Notes under the pieces: generated by a model
Database searches by the model: none
The model's input: only the letters and a program-made list of their open reading frames with translations
Told to the model about the DNA's origin: nothing
In this document: positions 1 to 8,193 of the stretch, one piece after another
How the letters are laid out: the number at the start of each line of letters is the position of its first letter
How positions within the stretch are numbered: position 1 is the stretch's first letter
Program-made: the position numbers and the translations under genes
Source of the DNA: CAVYTF01 sp963708205
GTDB taxonomy: Bacteria > Bacteroidota > Bacteroidia > Chitinophagales > Chitinophagaceae
DNA: 64,000 nucleotides
Assembly: GCA_963708205.1 (NCBI GenBank)
Contig: OY970196.1
Location: 992,001-1,056,000, forward strand
Direction: 5' to 3'

Positions 1-2
1 CA

Positions 3-545
3 GCAATACCTGCAGAAGTAACTTCATTTTTTCCAAACGGTTTTGGATTATACAATATGAGTGGTAATGTAAGTGAATGGGTTGCGGATGTGTACAGACC
101 TTTAACTGACGAAGATGAAAATGATCTGAATCCATATCGTGGCAACGTATTTACTAAAGTCGATAAAAGTGGTGGCGAAGGAAATCTTCGCGATAGTCTA
201 GGACGAATCAAATACATTCCTGAATCCGATTCAGAGATACACAATCGCAGAAATTATCAGCGTTCTTATGCAATCAATTATTTAGATGGCGATTCTACCA
301 GCAATAATTATTATGGATATGGTATTACCACACTTATCAGCGATAAGTCAAGAGTAGTAAAAGGAGGCAGTTGGGATGATATGCCATATTGGTTAAGCCC
401 GGGCACGCGTCGTTTTTTAGAGGAAGATGAAAGCAGCAGCACCATTGGTTTCCGTTGTGCAATGACACATTACGGTGCGCCGGAAGGCACTTCCACAAAA
501 AATAAAACAGGAAATTTCTGGCCTACACAAAGACAAAAAAGATAA
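3..545 (+). CDS. gldJ: Gliding motility lipoprotein GldJ, C-terminal part (5' end outside window)
   Basis: The reading frame is open from the window edge (frame of base 3), so this is the 3' part of a longer gene; the ATG at 57 is internal. It encodes the end of a formylglycine-generating-enzyme-like (FGE-sulfatase) fold: GLYNMSGNVSEWV, then DVYRPL with NPYRGNVF, then VVKGGSWDD and a closing IGFRCAM. The VYRPL...PYRGNVF stretch and the NYLDGD segment are typical of GldJ rather than GldK. GldJ is an outer-membrane lipoprotein needed for gliding and type IX secretion in Bacteroidota. The lipobox would lie upstream of the window. A hairpin terminator follows at 566-597. Confidence 0.75.
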   Translation, partial: AIPAEVTSFFPNGFGLYNMSGNVSEWVADVYRPLTDEDENDLNPYRGNVFTKVDKSGGEGNLRDSLGRIKYIPESDSEIHNRRNYQRSYAINYLDGDSTSNNYYGYGITTLISDKSRVVKGGSWDDMPYWLSPGTRRFLEEDESSSTIGFRCAMTHYGAPEGTSTKNKTGNFWPTQRQKR

Positions 546-565
546 GGAAAGGTAAATAGTCGACA

Positions 566-597
566 AAAAAGCCATTCGTAAATTCGAGTGGCTTTTT
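566..597 (+). terminator. Rho-independent terminator after gldJ
   Basis: The arms AAAAAGCCATTCG (566-578) and CGAGTGGCTTTTT (585-597) pair over 13 bases with one G-T wobble around a 6-nt loop. The right arm ends in a T-run that continues as AATTTTTAT. It sits 20 bases after the gldJ stop. Confidence 0.7.
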
Positions 598-628
598 AAT
601 TTTTATCTTAATGAAAGATTCAAAAAAT

Positions 629-636
629 TAGTTTTG
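629..636 (+). promoter_or_regulatory. -7 box (TAGTTTTG) of nadC
   Basis: An exact match to the Bacteroidota -7 consensus TAnnTTTG ends 4 nt before the ATG at 641. No clear TTG lies at the -33 position. If real, transcription would begin at or next to the start codon. Confidence 0.4.
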
Positions 637-640
637 CTGT

Positions 641-1501
641 ATGATAATGTTTGATGAAAGATTACACCATTTAATTTCAGAAGCATTAAAAGAAGATGTT
701 GGCAGTGGAGATTACTCAACCATCAGTTGCATTCCCTCAAACCAAAGAGGCAAAGCTGTTTTAAAAATTAAGCAAAATGGAATTTTAGCAGGAGTTGAAA
801 TTGCACAAAACATTTTTCATTTTGTTGAGCCTTCCAGTATTTTTCATCAATATAAAAAAGATGGAGAAGCCATTAAAATTGGCGATATTGTTTTTGAAAG
901 TGAAACATCTATTCATACAATTCTTAAATGCGAAAGGCTGGTTTTAAATTGCATGCAACGCATGAGCGGCATTGCAACTCTAACAAAAACTTACGTTGAA
1001 AAAATAAAAAATTATCACACAAAAATTTTAGATACAAGAAAAACAACCCCTAATTTTCGACTGTTAGAAAAAGAGGCCGTACGCATTGGCGGCGGCATGA
1101 ATCATCGTTTTGGTTTGTATGATATGATCATGCTGAAAGATAATCATATTGATTATTGCGGCGGCATAGATCCTGCGATAAATAAGGCTTATCAATACAT
1201 TCAAACAAAAAAATTAAATTTAAAAATTGAAGTTGAAACACGCAATATTGACGATGTAAAAAAAGTTTGTAAAGTCGGTAAAGAAAAAGTTTTTAGAATT
1301 ATGCTGGATAATTTTACACCGCAACAAATTGAAGAAGCATTAAAAATTATTGATAAAAAATTTGAAACAGAAGCAAGTGGCGGAATTAATTTAGATAACA
1401 TTGAAACCTTTGCAAAAACAGGTGTTGATTATGTAAGTGTTGGTGGTTTAATTCACCAGGCAAAAAGTTTAGACATGAGTTTAAAAGCTTTGACAATATG
1501 A
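641..1501 (+). CDS. nadC: Nicotinate-nucleotide pyrophosphorylase (carboxylating)
   Basis: NadC (quinolinate phosphoribosyltransferase) condenses quinolinate with PRPP to nicotinate mononucleotide and CO2 in de novo NAD synthesis. The 286 aa are full length. The central NCMQRMSGIAT, TRKTTP, the basic loop RIGGGMNHRFGLYD and MLKDNHID are the family's substrate-binding motifs, and the C-terminal EASGGI and DYVSVGGLIH complete the barrel. The ATG at 641 gives an N-terminus of MIMFDERLHH; an ATG at 647 is equally possible. The stop overlaps the following yciH start (ATGA), so the two are probably translated from one mRNA. No nadA or nadB is in the window. Confidence 0.93.
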   Translation: MIMFDERLHHLISEALKEDVGSGDYSTISCIPSNQRGKAVLKIKQNGILAGVEIAQNIFHFVEPSSIFHQYKKDGEAIKIGDIVFESETSIHTILKCERLVLNCMQRMSGIATLTKTYVEKIKNYHTKILDTRKTTPNFRLLEKEAVRIGGGMNHRFGLYDMIMLKDNHIDYCGGIDPAINKAYQYIQTKKLNLKIEVETRNIDDVKKVCKVGKEKVFRIMLDNFTPQQIEEALKIIDKKFETEASGGINLDNIETFAKTGVDYVSVGGLIHQAKSLDMSLKALTI

Positions 1502-1839
1502 AAAAAAATAAACCTGATTCGCACGGATTTGTTTTCAGCACAGATCCAAATTTTAAATTCGAAGAAGAAGAATTACCATCATTAGAAACCTTACAATCTT
1601 CTCAACAAAAATTATTAATAAGATTAGATACCAACCACCGCGCAGGCAAAGCTGTAACATTAATAACCGGATTTACAGGAACTGAAAATGATCTGAATGA
1701 TCTTGGCAAAAAACTAAAAAACTTTTGCGGAACAGGCGGCAGCATTAAAGATGGTGAAATAATTATTCAGGGAGATCAGCGGGAAAAAGTTTTACAATGG
1801 CTGCAAAAAAATAATTATAAACAAGCTAAAAAAATTTAA
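1498..1839 (+). CDS. yciH: SUI1/eIF1-family translation factor (YciH-like)
   Basis: A 113-aa protein with a C-terminal SUI1 domain (about residues 35-110): RLDTNHRAGKAVTLITGF, LNDLGKKLKNFCGTGGSIKD and EIIIQGDQREKVLQWL are the conserved eIF1/YciH blocks, including the TGG-S-KDG loop. Bacterial YciH is thought to influence start-codon or stress-related translation, but its role is not settled. The start overlaps the nadC stop by 4 bases. The N-terminal 30 residues are acidic and variable. It converges on pyrD with only 4 bases between the stop codons. Confidence 0.85.
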   Translation: MKKNKPDSHGFVFSTDPNFKFEEEELPSLETLQSSQQKLLIRLDTNHRAGKAVTLITGFTGTENDLNDLGKKLKNFCGTGGSIKDGEIIIQGDQREKVLQWLQKNNYKQAKKI

Positions 1840-1843
1840 CCTG

Positions 1844-2896
1844 TTATTTTTTTTCAATTAAATAATTACAAATATTTTTTACGATTGATGGACCTTCATA
1901 AATGAAACCAGTCCAAACCTGCACAAGATCTGCGCCTGCATTTATTTTTTCTTGTGCATCTTTTCCTGTAAAAATTCCACCGCTTGCAATAATTGGAATT
2001 TTGTTTTTTGTTTGATTAGAAATATAATTTATTATTTCAGTTGATCTTTCTTTTAATGGCTTCCCGCTTAAACCTCCATTGCCAATTTTCTGACTTTTTA
2101 TTTTTGACTTTTTATTTAAACTTTCAAAATCAATTGTTGTGTTGGTAGCAACAAATCCATCAAGTTTTATTTCAAAAGCAAGTTCAATAATATCATCCAA
2201 TTGTTGTTGTTCCAAATCCGGGGAAACCTTTAGCAGCAAAGGCTTTGGCGTTTGTTGATTATTTATATTTTGTAAATTAGATAATATTTTTTTAAGTGAT
2301 TCTTTCTCCTGCAATTCACGCAAACCCGGCGTATTTGGTGAGCTCACATTTACAACAAAATAATCAACGCAATCAAACAATTTTTCAAAACAAATCTCAT
2401 AATCTTTCCATGCATTTTCATTCGATGTCAGTTTATTTTTTCCAATGTTTCCGCCAATAATAATGTTAGATTTTTGTTCATGATTTTTTGATCTGTATTT
2501 TTTTAATCGTTCTGAAATTACTTCCGCACCATCATTATTAAAACCCATTCTATTGATCAGTGCTTTATCTTTTGGCAAGCGAAATAATCTTGGTTTTTCA
2601 TTGCCGGTTTGTGAAAGTGGCGTGACCGTTCCAACTTCTATAAATGCAAAGCCAAGTGTTTTTAATTCATTCAAATAAATTGCATTTTTATCAAAGCCTG
2701 CGCCAAGCCCGACAGGGTTTTTAAATTTCAATCCAAATAATTCTTTTGATAATTTCGGAGAATCACATTGAAATTTTTGTTCAAAAAATGATTGAATAAA
2801 ACTTATATCAAAACTTCTGCGCAATAAATTCATGCTTAAATAATGGACATCTTCCGGAGGAAATAAAAAAAGCAGTTGGCGAAGAAGCGAATACAT
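1844..2896 (-). CDS. pyrD: Dihydroorotate dehydrogenase (quinone), class 2
   Basis: PyrD oxidises dihydroorotate to orotate in pyrimidine synthesis, using FMN and passing electrons to membrane quinone. It shows the class 2 N-terminal helical extension, GLKFKNPVGLGAGFDKNA, EVGTVTPLSQTGNEKPRLFRL, NRMGFNNDGA, VVNVSSPNTPGLRELQ (with the class 2 serine base), LLKVSPDL, VATNTT, GGLSGKPL and IIASGGIFTGKDA. I chose the ATG at 2896 because MYSLLRQLLFLFPPEDVH aligns with the usual PyrD start; the in-frame ATG at 2929 would add 11 residues. A lysine/serine-rich insert before GGLSG is encoded by a 14-base duplication (2092-2115). Confidence 0.92.
   Translation of the reverse strand: MYSLLRQLLFLFPPEDVHYLSMNLLRRSFDISFIQSFFEQKFQCDSPKLSKELFGLKFKNPVGLGAGFDKNAIYLNELKTLGFAFIEVGTVTPLSQTGNEKPRLFRLPKDKALINRMGFNNDGAEVISERLKKYRSKNHEQKSNIIIGGNIGKNKLTSNENAWKDYEICFEKLFDCVDYFVVNVSSPNTPGLRELQEKESLKKILSNLQNINNQQTPKPLLLKVSPDLEQQQLDDIIELAFEIKLDGFVATNTTIDFESLNKKSKIKSQKIGNGGLSGKPLKERSTEIINYISNQTKNKIPIIASGGIFTGKDAQEKINAGADLVQVWTGFIYEGPSIVKNICNYLIEKK
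2092..2115. repeat. Heptanucleotide-type repeat inside pyrD
   Basis: The bases alternate GACTTTT, TATTTTT, GACTTTT, TATTT, which is a 14-base unit made of two 7-mers. On the coding (minus) strand it gives the lysine/serine run KKSKIKSQK in the variable loop before the GGLSG motif. Confidence 0.55.
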
Positions 2897-2979
2897 TTCG
2901 CGAAGATAATTTATGAAAAGTAATTTCATTTTTTGTGTGATGATTATACTTTTAATATTAGTTGCATAACAACTTTTAT

Positions 2980-2987
2980 TAATTTTG
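2980..2987 (+). promoter_or_regulatory. -7 box (TAATTTTG) of thiolase gene
   Basis: An exact TAnnTTTG match lies 12 nt before the ATG at 3000. It overlaps the TTG at 2985 that would otherwise be an upstream start, which favours the ATG. Confidence 0.4.
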
Positions 2988-2999
2988 ACAAAATATTTT

Positions 3000-4178
3000 A
3001 TGCAGGAAGCATTTATAGTTGCGGGTTACAGAACTGCTGTTACAAAAAGTAAAAAAGGTGGCTTTAGATTTTTTCGTCCTGATGATCTGGCGGTTGAAGT
3101 GATAAAAGGTTTAATGAAATCAGTGCCGCAACTCGAGGCAAGTTTAGTTGATGATGTTATTGTTGGAAACGCTGTACCTGAAGCTGAGCAAGGATTACAG
3201 TTCGGTCGCATTATTGCATGTCGGGCTTTGGCAATTAATGTTGCCGGAATTACCATTAACAGATATTGCGCAAGCGGACTCGAAAGTATTGCGATGGCAA
3301 CCGCAAAAATTCGTTCAGGGATGGCAGATTGCATTGTTGCAGGCGGCACTGAAAGTATGAGTCTTGTGCCAACTGCAGGATGGAAAACAGTGCCCTCTTA
3401 TGAAATTGCGAAAAGTGATCCTGACTATTATTTGAGCATGGGCTTAACGGCAGAAGCGGTTGCAAAAGAATTTAAAATTTCGCGCGAAGATCAGGATGCA
3501 TTTGCACTTGGCTCACATAAAAAAGCAATGCATGCAATTGAAAATGGATTTTTTAAAAATGGAATTTTATCAATCAATGTAGAACAGATTTATATTGATG
3601 AAAAAGGGGAAAAGAAAACAAAAAATTATGTTGTTGATACAGATGAAGGTGTACGCGCTGATACAAATTTAGAAGCGCTTTCAAAATTAAAACCAGCATT
3701 TGCAAATGGCGGAAGCGTTACTGCAGGCAACTCTTCACAAACCAGTGATGGCGCGGCTTTTGTTATTGTGATGAGTGAAAAGATGATGAATGATTTAGAA
3801 TTAAAACCAATTGGCAGATTAGTTAATTGCGCAAGCGCAGGCGTGCATCCGCGGATAATGGGCATTGGTCCTGTTGCTGCTGTTCCAAAAGTTTTGAAAC
3901 AAGCAAGCATGAAGTTGAATGATATTGATTTAATTGAATTGAATGAAGCATTTGCATCTCAAAGTTTGGCAGTCATAAGAGAATTAAATTTAAATCCTGA
4001 GATTGTAAATATCAATGGAGGCGCCATTGCACTTGGTCATCCATTGGGTTGCACAGGTGCAAAGCTTACGATACAAATTTTAAGTGATATGAAAAGATTA
4101 AATAAAAAATATGGAATGGTAACAGCCTGTGTTGGGGGCGGACAGGGCATTGCAGGGATTTTAGAAAATATAAATTGA
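3000..4178 (+). CDS. Acetyl-CoA C-acyltransferase (thiolase)
   Basis: A degradative or biosynthetic thiolase of 392 aa that cleaves 3-ketoacyl-CoA or condenses acyl-CoAs in beta-oxidation-type pathways. The catalytic set is complete: Cys90 in NRYCASGLESIA, His347 in GGAIALGHPLGCTGA and Cys377 in TACVGGGQGIAG. Inner motifs GGTESMS and NEAFASQ are also present. Starting at the ATG at 3000 gives MQEAFIVAGYRTAV, the normal N-terminus; the frame extends to a TTG at 2985 that lies in the promoter. No partner 3-hydroxyacyl-CoA dehydrogenase is adjacent; the acyl-CoA genes paaZ and enoyl-CoA hydratase lie far away at 52-56 kb. FadA/PcaF/AtoB assignment cannot be made from sequence alone. Confidence 0.92.
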   Translation: MQEAFIVAGYRTAVTKSKKGGFRFFRPDDLAVEVIKGLMKSVPQLEASLVDDVIVGNAVPEAEQGLQFGRIIACRALAINVAGITINRYCASGLESIAMATAKIRSGMADCIVAGGTESMSLVPTAGWKTVPSYEIAKSDPDYYLSMGLTAEAVAKEFKISREDQDAFALGSHKKAMHAIENGFFKNGILSINVEQIYIDEKGEKKTKNYVVDTDEGVRADTNLEALSKLKPAFANGGSVTAGNSSQTSDGAAFVIVMSEKMMNDLELKPIGRLVNCASAGVHPRIMGIGPVAAVPKVLKQASMKLNDIDLIELNEAFASQSLAVIRELNLNPEIVNINGGAIALGHPLGCTGAKLTIQILSDMKRLNKKYGMVTACVGGGQGIAGILENIN

Positions 4179-4198
4179 AAAAAATAAAGCGCAACAAA

Positions 4199-4576
4199 TT
4201 AATATTTGTGCTTCATGACTTCTGTTTCAGTTTTTTCTTTTTTAATATCTACTTTCAAAAATCCAAAAATATTCATGTAGAAATTAGCGATCCAAACCAA
4301 CGAAAAACCTGCGATCAAATATCCACGCCAATCATCAAACAATAATTTATATTTTGTAATAATTAAAAACAAAGCAGCTACATAATGGCTGAAACAATAC
4401 TCGCACGTAAATAAATAAAAAAACTTTTTCTTAAAGATTGATTTCGCATTTGCACTGCTTTTGTTGCAATATTCCCGTGGTTCAATAAATACCTCTTCAT
4501 GAGTAACAGTCCAGGCAATGCAAGCGATTGGGATAGCCAAAATAAAAAGATAAATGATCTGATCACTTAATGACAT
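4199..4576 (-). CDS. Small integral membrane protein, unknown function
   Basis: I do not recognise this 125-aa protein. It has an N-terminal membrane segment (about residues 6-24), a basic loop, then two hydrophobic segments (about 65-80 and 86-106) and a charged C-terminus. A cysteine pair with histidine, CEYCFSHY, sits at the entrance to the second membrane segment and could bind metal or heme, or form a disulfide; that is inference. It stands alone, convergent with the thiolase (20 bases apart), and shares the strand with the DUF2795 gene beyond a terminator. Confidence 0.6.
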   Translation of the reverse strand: MSLSDQIIYLFILAIPIACIAWTVTHEEVFIEPREYCNKSSANAKSIFKKKFFYLFTCEYCFSHYVAALFLIITKYKLLFDDWRGYLIAGFSLVWIANFYMNIFGFLKVDIKKEKTETEVMKHKY

Positions 4577-4650
4577 CTTAAGAATTTTCTATACTTACTT
4601 TAAAATCATGCCACTTAATTTTACAATGCTGGAATGCCTTATAAAATAAA

Positions 4651-4674
4651 AAACCGTTGCAGATACAACGGTTT
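4651..4674 (-). terminator. Terminator after the DUF2795 gene
   Basis: A perfect 9-bp stem (AAACCGTTG / CAACGGTTT) with a 6-nt loop, followed on the minus strand by a T-rich tract. It ends the transcript of the gene at 4695-4919. Confidence 0.75.
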
Positions 4675-4694
4675 CAAATTTTCGCATAAGCTAT

Positions 4695-4919
4695 TTAATA
4701 TTCATCTTCATTAAACATAAAATCTTCCTGGCTTGGATAGTCAGGCCAAATGTCTTCAATACTTTCATATACTTCGCCGCCTTCATCTTCAAGCTCCTGC
4801 AGATTTTCTACCACTTCAATCGGCGCACCGCTGCGTATAGAATAATCTATCAACTCGTCTTTTGTAGCAGGCCAAGGTGCTTCTTCAAGATAGCTGGCTA
4901 ATTCTAAACTCCAAAACAT
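4695..4919 (-). CDS. DUF2795 domain-containing protein
   Basis: A 74-aa acidic protein whose sequence (LELASYLEEAPWPATKDEL, YSIRSGAPIEVVENLQEL, IEDIWPDYPSQEDF) matches a small family widely conserved in Bacteroidota and annotated as DUF2795; function unknown. The open frame runs upstream to 5003, but the ATG at 4919 is preferred: it begins MFWSLELASYLEE as in the family, and a promoter with both -7 and -33 elements lies between the two candidate starts. It is monocistronic, with its own promoter and terminator. Confidence 0.8.
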   Translation of the reverse strand: MFWSLELASYLEEAPWPATKDELIDYSIRSGAPIEVVENLQELEDEGGEVYESIEDIWPDYPSQEDFMFNEDEY

Positions 4920-4935
4920 ATCCTTAATTTTTGCG

Positions 4936-4965
4936 CAAATGTAAGTGTTGTTACGAAATAACCAA
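4936..4965 (-). promoter_or_regulatory. Promoter of the DUF2795 gene (-33 TTG, -7 TACATTTG)
   Basis: On the minus strand a TTG (4963-4965) is followed after exactly 19 bases by TACATTTG (4943-4936). This is the canonical Bacteroidota sigma-A arrangement. It lies 16 nt upstream of the ATG at 4919 and decides that start. Confidence 0.6.
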
Positions 4966-5069
4966 CTCATGTTTTTTTTAAGTATTACAGAAATATTTTG
5001 CAAAGAAAAAAGCTGCGTTTTATTGCAAGGTTATATTAGTTTGCATATTATTATTATTAAGAAAAATAA

Positions 5070-5723
5070 ATGCTTCAGGCAAATAATATTCATAAGCATT
5101 ACGACCAATTGCATGTTTTAAAAGGCGTGGATATTAGTATAAATGCCGGTGAAATAGTTTCAATTGTTGGATCATCAGGTGCCGGAAAAAGCACGCTGCT
5201 GCATATTCTGGGTACTTTGGACACAGCGGAAAAAGGTGAAATTTTTTTGAATGAAACTGATGTGCTTTTATTAAAAGGAAAAAAATTAGCAGCTTTCAGA
5301 AATAAAAATATTGGCTTTGTTTTTCAATTTCATCATTTGCTTCCTGAATTTACTGCGCTTGAAAATGTATGCATTCCCGGATGGATTGCAAAAAGAAAAA
5401 AGCGTGAAGTTGAGAATGAAGCAAAAAAATTATTGAAATGGCTTGGACTTAGTAACCGCCTGGAAAATAAACCGCAAATGCTTAGCGGCGGCGAGCAACA
5501 ACGTGTTGCAGTGGCACGTGCATTAATAAATAAACCAGCCATTGTTTTTGCTGATGAACCTACCGGAAACCTGGACAGCAAAAATGCAAAAGAGCTGCAC
5601 GATCTTTTTGTGCAGCTCAGAAATGATTTGAATCAAACTTTTTTAATTGTTACACACAACGAAGAACTTGCTGATATGAGTGACAGAATACTTCACATGA
5701 AAGATGGAATGATGGTAAATTGA
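5070..5723 (+). CDS. lolD: ABC transporter ATP-binding protein, LolD-like
   Basis: A 217-aa ATPase of the LolD/MacB/FtsE class. Walker A GSSGAGKST at residues 34-42, Q-loop VFQFHHLLPEFTALENV, signature LSGGEQQ at 138-144, Walker B IVFADEP at 158-164 and the H-loop VTHNEELA are all intact. LolD powers release of lipoproteins from the inner membrane with LolCE, and the LLPEFTALENV stretch is typical of it. No permease is adjacent, as is common in Bacteroidota where lolC/E lie elsewhere, so assignment to another MacB-type exporter remains possible. Confidence 0.82.
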   Translation: MLQANNIHKHYDQLHVLKGVDISINAGEIVSIVGSSGAGKSTLLHILGTLDTAEKGEIFLNETDVLLLKGKKLAAFRNKNIGFVFQFHHLLPEFTALENVCIPGWIAKRKKREVENEAKKLLKWLGLSNRLENKPQMLSGGEQQRVAVARALINKPAIVFADEPTGNLDSKNAKELHDLFVQLRNDLNQTFLIVTHNEELADMSDRILHMKDGMMVN

Positions 5724-5778
5724 TGCAAAACCACTCGCGCAAGGGAAAAACTATCTTCCTAAATCCTTTAAAATAAAA

Positions 5779-5808
5779 AAGTGCAAAACCAATAATGATT
5801 CTGCACTT
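5779..5808 (-). terminator. Terminator of the alpha operon after rplQ
   Basis: AAGTGCAAAA and TTCTGCACTT pair with one mismatch around a 10-base loop; on the minus strand the stem is followed by a run of Ts (AAAAAA at 5775-5780 on the plus strand). It closes the ribosomal transcript. Confidence 0.65.
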
Positions 5809-5826
5809 ATGAATATTTGAAATTAT

Positions 5827-6384
5827 CTATTCTTCGGTTGATACATCTTCCGTTGTCGCTTCGGTTGTATTTTCTGCAGCGGGAAGTTCTGCAACAGGCG
5901 CAGTACCTTCAGCAACTGCAGCAACCGGTTTTTTGGCAGCACCTGCACTTCTGCTACGACGTGTGCGTCTTGTAGCTTCGGTAGCTTTTTCTACTCCTTT
6001 GCCATAAATTTCGTTAAAATCTACCAATTCAATCATTGCTTTTTCTGCATTATCTCCTACGCGAATACCAAGCTTTAAAATGCGTGTATAACCGCCTGGA
6101 CGCCCTGCAATTTTTGGACCGACAACGGTAAATAATTCTTTTACAGCAGCCTTATCTTCAAGATAACTAAACACAATACGATGATTGTGCATGATCTGTT
6201 CTTTACTTGCTGTGTTCTTTGTTTTCGTAATTAACGGCTCAATGTAAGTGCGCAGAGCTTTTGCTTTTGCAAGCGTTGTGACTATGCGTTTATGCACTAT
6301 GAGCTGGCTACCAAGATTTGCAAGCAATGCATCTCTGTGCGCTTTTTTTCTTCCAAGATTGTTTATTTTATCTCCGTGACGCAT
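5827..6384 (-). CDS. rplQ: 50S ribosomal protein L17
   Basis: The N-terminal 115 residues are a standard bL17: MRHGDKINNLGRKKAHRDAL, LIVHKRIVTTLAKAK, GRPGGYTRILKLG and ELVDFN. After about residue 130 it carries a roughly 50-residue tail rich in alanine, threonine and glutamate, preceded by a basic TRRTRRSRS patch. Such low-complexity tails on L17 are common in Bacteroidota and are absent from E. coli. It is the last gene of the operon, followed by a terminator. Confidence 0.96.
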   Translation of the reverse strand: MRHGDKINNLGRKKAHRDALLANLGSQLIVHKRIVTTLAKAKALRTYIEPLITKTKNTASKEQIMHNHRIVFSYLEDKAAVKELFTVVGPKIAGRPGGYTRILKLGIRVGDNAEKAMIELVDFNEIYGKGVEKATEATRRTRRSRSAGAAKKPVAAVAEGTAPVAELPAAENTTEATTEDVSTEE

Positions 6385-6441
6385 AACGTGTGTTTTATAT
6401 ACTGCACCGTGTCAGGAATTGCAGTATTTTGTTTTAAAAAA

Positions 6442-7443
6442 TTATCTATCCAAATCGTCCAAACCAAGCTTTACTAAATCCATTCCGAAATGTAATCCGC
6501 GTTCGTGTAAAACCTGTTCTATTTCACTCAAAGATTTTTGTCCAAAATTTCTGAATTTCATTAAATCTTCCTGTTCATATTGAACAAGCTCACTGAGCGA
6601 ATTGATCTTTGCAGCTTTCAAGCAATTGAATGCGCGAACAGAAAGGTCTAAATCTTCCAGCGGTGTTTTTAAAACTTTACGCAATTGCAATACCTGCTCA
6701 TCAACAACATCTTCTTTTTTATCTTCTTTATTATCAAAAGTTATGTTCTCATCGGTGATGATCATTAAATGCTGGATGAGAATACGTGAAGCCTGCTTAA
6801 CAGCATCTTCAGGATTGATGGTGCCATCTGTTGCAACATCAAGCACTAACTTTTCATAGTCAGTTCTTTGCTCTACACGATAATTTTCAACACCATATTT
6901 TACATTTTTAATTGGTGTGTGAATAGAATCGATCGGTATCACACCTATTGCAGATTCTTTTGGTTTATTTTCTTCTGCAGGAACGTAGCCACGACCTTTT
7001 GCAATAATCAGTTCAATATCAAGCTTTGCTGAGTTATCCATTGTACAGATAACAAGCTCAGGATTCATTACTTCAAAACTTTGGGTAGCATCTCCAATAT
7101 TTGCCGCAGTAAATTCTGTTTTATTTTTTATTGAAATATTTACTTTTTCTGTTGGAACATCATGATCAACTTTCTTTTTAAAACGTACCTGTTTTAAATT
7201 AAGAATTATTTCAGTAACATCTTCTGTAATGCCTTTTATTGTTGCGAACTCATGATCAACGCCATCTATTTTTATTCCAACAATCGCATAACCTTCGAGT
7301 GAGCTTAAAAGCACACGGCGCAATGCATTGCCGATGGTTAAGCCAAAGCCCGGCTCGAGGGGACGAAACTCAAATTGTCCTTCAAAATCTGTTGATTTTT
7401 GTAAAACAATTTTATCAGGCTTTTGAAAATTTAATATTGCCAT
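6442..7443 (-). CDS. rpoA: DNA-directed RNA polymerase subunit alpha
   Basis: Alpha subunit, 333 aa from the ATG at 7443 (MAILNFQKPDKIV). The N-terminal assembly domain has FEFRPLEPGFGLTIGNALRR and VLLSSLEGYA; the C-terminal domain has LSVRAFNCLKAA, LSELV, RNFGQKSLSEIEQVL for UP-element and activator contact. The open frame extends 14 codons upstream to 7485 into the end of rpsD, but the family N-terminus fixes the start at 7443. It lies 19 bases after rpsD and 57 bases before rplQ. Confidence 0.97.
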   Translation of the reverse strand: MAILNFQKPDKIVLQKSTDFEGQFEFRPLEPGFGLTIGNALRRVLLSSLEGYAIVGIKIDGVDHEFATIKGITEDVTEIILNLKQVRFKKKVDHDVPTEKVNISIKNKTEFTAANIGDATQSFEVMNPELVICTMDNSAKLDIELIIAKGRGYVPAEENKPKESAIGVIPIDSIHTPIKNVKYGVENYRVEQRTDYEKLVLDVATDGTINPEDAVKQASRILIQHLMIITDENITFDNKEDKKEDVVDEQVLQLRKVLKTPLEDLDLSVRAFNCLKAAKINSLSELVQYEQEDLMKFRNFGQKSLSEIEQVLHERGLHFGMDLVKLGLDDLDR

Positions 7444-7462
7444 ATTTTTTGTTGTTATTTTA

Positions 7463-8068
7463 TTATTTAGAATATAATTCCACAATTAATTGCTCGCGAA
7501 TATTTTCAGGAACACTTTCTCTTTCAGGATATGTTATAAAAGCTCCTTTATTTTCATTTTGATTCCAATCGAGCCAGCTAAACTTTGGGTTTTTTCCGCG
7601 GATAAAACTTGTTAAAGCAGTATTTGCGCCGCTTTTTTCTTTTAAGCCAATTGAATCTCCCGGCTTTAATTGATAAGAAGGAATGTTTACAACGTCACCA
7701 TTTACGGTAATGTGTTTGTGACTAACTAACTGGCGTGCGGCGGGACGACTTGGAGAAATACCCAAACGAAAAACTGTATTATCCAAACGGGCTTCTAATA
7801 ATTTAATGAGGTTTTCGCCGGTAACGCCTTTCCATCGTGCGGCTTCTTCAAAAGTGTTGCGAAATTGTTTTTCTAAAACACCATAAGTGTATTTTGCTTT
7901 TTGTTTTTCTTTCAGCTGCGTAGCATATTCGCCAAGTGTTTTACGTTTGCGTGCTGCACCATGCTGACCGGGAGGATTGCTGGTTTTGTTTAACCATTTG
8001 CCATTGCCTAAAATCGGTTCGCCAAAAATGCGGCTGATTTTAGTTTTTGGACCAGTGTAACGTGCCAT
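7463..8068 (-). CDS. rpsD: 30S ribosomal protein S4
   Basis: uS4, 201 aa: MARYTGPKTKISRIFGEPI, NPPGQHGAARKRKTLGEY, the S4 RNA-binding domain RLDNTVFRLGISPSRPAARQ and HKHITVNGDVVNIPSY. It is the zinc-free form, lacking the N-terminal cysteine cluster. S4 is a primary binder of 16S rRNA and in many bacteria represses its own operon. A 125-base spacer separates it from rpsK and contains a hairpin (8098-8132) that could be such a control site. Confidence 0.97.
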   Translation of the reverse strand: MARYTGPKTKISRIFGEPILGNGKWLNKTSNPPGQHGAARKRKTLGEYATQLKEKQKAKYTYGVLEKQFRNTFEEAARWKGVTGENLIKLLEARLDNTVFRLGISPSRPAARQLVSHKHITVNGDVVNIPSYQLKPGDSIGLKEKSGANTALTSFIRGKNPKFSWLDWNQNENKGAFITYPERESVPENIREQLIVELYSK

Positions 8069-8097
8069 TTTTTTTGTTTGTGATTTTTTAATAACGA

Positions 8098-8132
8098 TGC
8101 ATCATCTGTAAAAATCTAAAATAAATGATGCA
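8098..8132 (-). promoter_or_regulatory. Hairpin in the rpsK-rpsD spacer, possible S4 control site
   Basis: TGCATCAT (8098-8105) and ATGATGCA (8125-8132) pair perfectly over 8 bases around a 19-nt AT-rich loop, about 30 nt before the rpsD start in the mRNA sense. There is no T-run, so it is not a simple terminator. A role in S4 autoregulation or mRNA processing is inference. Confidence 0.35.
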
Positions 8133-8193
8133 CCTATTTTTATAAGGATGTGTAATTTTTGAAGTAAAAATCTCACATCAAAAAAATTAATTT

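Noticed and set aside
7444..7485. Longer rpoA start at 7485
   Set aside because: It would overlap the rpsD gene and add residues absent from RpoA; the ATG at 7443 matches the family N-terminus.
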